From: Ascaris suum
Taxonomy: Eukaryota > Nematoda > Chromadorea > Rhabditida > Ascarididae
Length of the DNA stretch: 64,000 bases
Direction of reading: 5' to 3'
Assembly (NCBI GenBank): GCA_013433145.1
Contig: CM024187.1
Coordinates: forward strand, 19,395,826 to 19,459,825
Shown here one piece after another: positions 62,605 through 64,000 of this stretch. The translations under genes and the position numbers were made by a program. The notes beneath the pieces were generated by a model, which worked only from the letters and a program-made list of their open reading frames with translations, was not told the DNA's origin and did no database searches. Positions within the stretch are counted from its first letter, which is position 1, and every line of letters starts with the position of its first letter.

Positions 62605-64000
62605 CTGGAATTGGTTGATGTAATATGCGCAAGCGCAAGATGCATTGAAGCAAAATAATGAAAAAGCAGTGTGCAAGCGTGGAAAGGAACTACAGACTAC
62701 CTGAAGCTGTGTAAAGAAGTATAACTGAGACATGAAAGTATAAATGGCCATAAAGCATGCAGTAAATAAGCACTCATTTATAGTGTTATACTAAACGTGT
62801 CAGTTACCATGTCAGAAATAAAGCTGGGGATTTTACTTTTTTTGACTCAAAGTTCACCGCGGTAGTTGGGAAGTAGTGTAGTGTTCTAGTGAGGCGATAA
62901 ATAGAAAATAAACCCTCCAGTACAAACTTAAAAATTTGTTGAATAATGCAATTCCGAATGGTGAAAAATCCGCAAGGAATTGTCGAAAAAGGAAAAGAGA
63001 AGCAAAAATCGTTAAATCATGAAGTTTGCCTTTCCCAGTCATCTCAGATTTGCAACCATAAACCATTCATTTTCAGGATGCTTGCGGTTCACAGCATTAA
63101 CGGAAGCGGCATGATATAAGCGGCAATACTCGCATGTTTGAAGTTAAATCATACAACTGCATGAACATTAGAGACATTATAGGTGAAATGAGAATGGATA
63201 TTTATCAACAAGATATACTCTGCAGCGATAGAAATGCCGAAGCTAAAAGTCTCCACTGCACAAAAGCGCCAACCAGAAAATCATGATTCTCCCGTTGCGT
63301 AACCCTGTGTTAAGTGATTTCGTCGTTTGTATTCGATGGCGGGTTGGTGCAAATTTCTTGAATGATGCTACCTCCAGCTTACTTCTCTTTTTTAATAAAA
63401 AACGTTAATGAAACAAAAAAATTTTGAACTGCTACTCAATACCACCGCATTACTCGTTGTCGCCTAAACGCACTATGGTCATATTGACGGTCAATATTTC
63501 AGTAAGGTAGTGATTTTGTGGTAAGCGCTTTTATCGATGACCCAATTATGTCACTAGAGGGACAGGGGTTCAACTTTCAAATAAAATCGACGTACGAACG
63601 ATCCCATAGAACGGGTTATGTTCGTGAGCACAGATATGCTTGCGCAGTCATGTTAGATAGAGTCGCATAGAAAAGACGCTTTCTTGAAAATTTGCGTGCA
63701 ATCTCTCATCAAAACTATGTGAGTCAATCATCTTTAAATATGATGGTAGAATTTCGGAGAATATCCTACCGCTGTTTGACTTCTGCACAACAGCGGTGAT
63801 CCTACGAAAACCATTAGGAGAAATTATGGAACATATTGTTGAACAATTAGAATATCAAGGTAAAATTAAGGGAATCACGTGCATTAGTTTCCTTACAGCC
63901 AGTGGGAAAACGCTAGTGTCACGATACACATACACATATCGCCTAAACATAGTGTGTTCTATACTGCAATGTGAAAAAGCAGTGGTTGTGCTTTCAAATG
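62605..64000 (-). other. Partial intron before exon 1 of window
   Basis: No further LDLa exon is visible, so the preceding part of cluster I and the N terminus lie beyond base 64000. A tRNA-like fragment sits at 63505-63580; otherwise nothing is recognised. Confidence 0.6.
63505..63580 (+). repeat. tRNA-like (SINE-like) fragment
   Basis: GGTAGTGATTTTGTGGTAAG recalls an A-box region and GGGGTTCAACTTTC a B box, about 60 bases apart. No full cloverleaf. Confidence 0.35.

Overview
The window lies inside one very large gene on the minus strand: a megalin-type low-density lipoprotein receptor-related protein (vertebrate LRP2, C. elegans lrp-1). I traced a chain of 76 exons from 62604 down to 790. 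Together they total 10,953 coding bases, about 3,651 residues, with reading phase kept at every junction and no in-frame stop. Neither end of the gene is present: the signal peptide and first LDLa repeats lie beyond base 64000, and the last LDLa repeats, the final propeller, the membrane segment and the cytoplasmic tail lie before base 1.

Organism: a nematode is the best fit. The DNA is AT-rich, most acceptors read TTTCAG or TTTAG, exons are short, and the domain order is that of the moulting receptor LRP-1. Introns run from 251 to 1793 bases, averaging about 680, with none of the roughly 50-base introns common in Caenorhabditis. That suggests a clade V parasite such as a strongylid or hookworm. 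The genus is inference; no species marker is visible.

Layout from N to C terminus, high to low coordinates. 62604-61265: last three LDLa repeats of ligand-binding cluster I. 60741-60163: two EGF-like modules. 59216-52662: propeller P1, enlarged and degenerate. 51139-50965: EGF. 50427-46311: P2. 45623-45477: EGF. 44667-38105: cluster II, eight LDLa repeats. 37262-36152: two EGF. 35710-32381: P3. 31747-31596: EGF. 30977-27292: P4. 26970-26854: EGF. 25907-21914: P5. 21252-21130: EGF. 20724-16620: P6. 16149-16018: EGF. 15742-9612: cluster III, ten LDLa repeats. 9748-9106: two EGF. 8215-3714: P7. 3171-2669: EGF. 2738-790: first three LDLa repeats of cluster IV. The pattern of (3 or more)-8-10-(3 or more) LDLa repeats with 2, 4 and 1 propellers between clusters matches LRP2. 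LRP1 has only two repeats in cluster I.

The LDLa clusters should bind ligands through calcium-caged acidic residues. The propeller-EGF blocks should release them at endosomal pH. In C. elegans this receptor sits on the apical epidermis and is needed for moulting, probably through sterol or lipoprotein uptake.

The remaining DNA is intronic. I see no second gene, rRNA, functional tRNA, CRISPR array or intact transposon. Introns carry a few tRNA-like (SINE-like) fragments, five C or G homopolymer tracts of 11-15 bases, a TTTA-type microsatellite and a poly-A run. Introns of about 900 bases or more are listed; in the shorter ones not listed I saw nothing beyond what is noted. The most interesting points are three apparent GC-AG introns, an in-frame skippable exon in P5, propeller-like sequence just beyond two donors, and the divergent P1. 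I did not find a new type of biological system.
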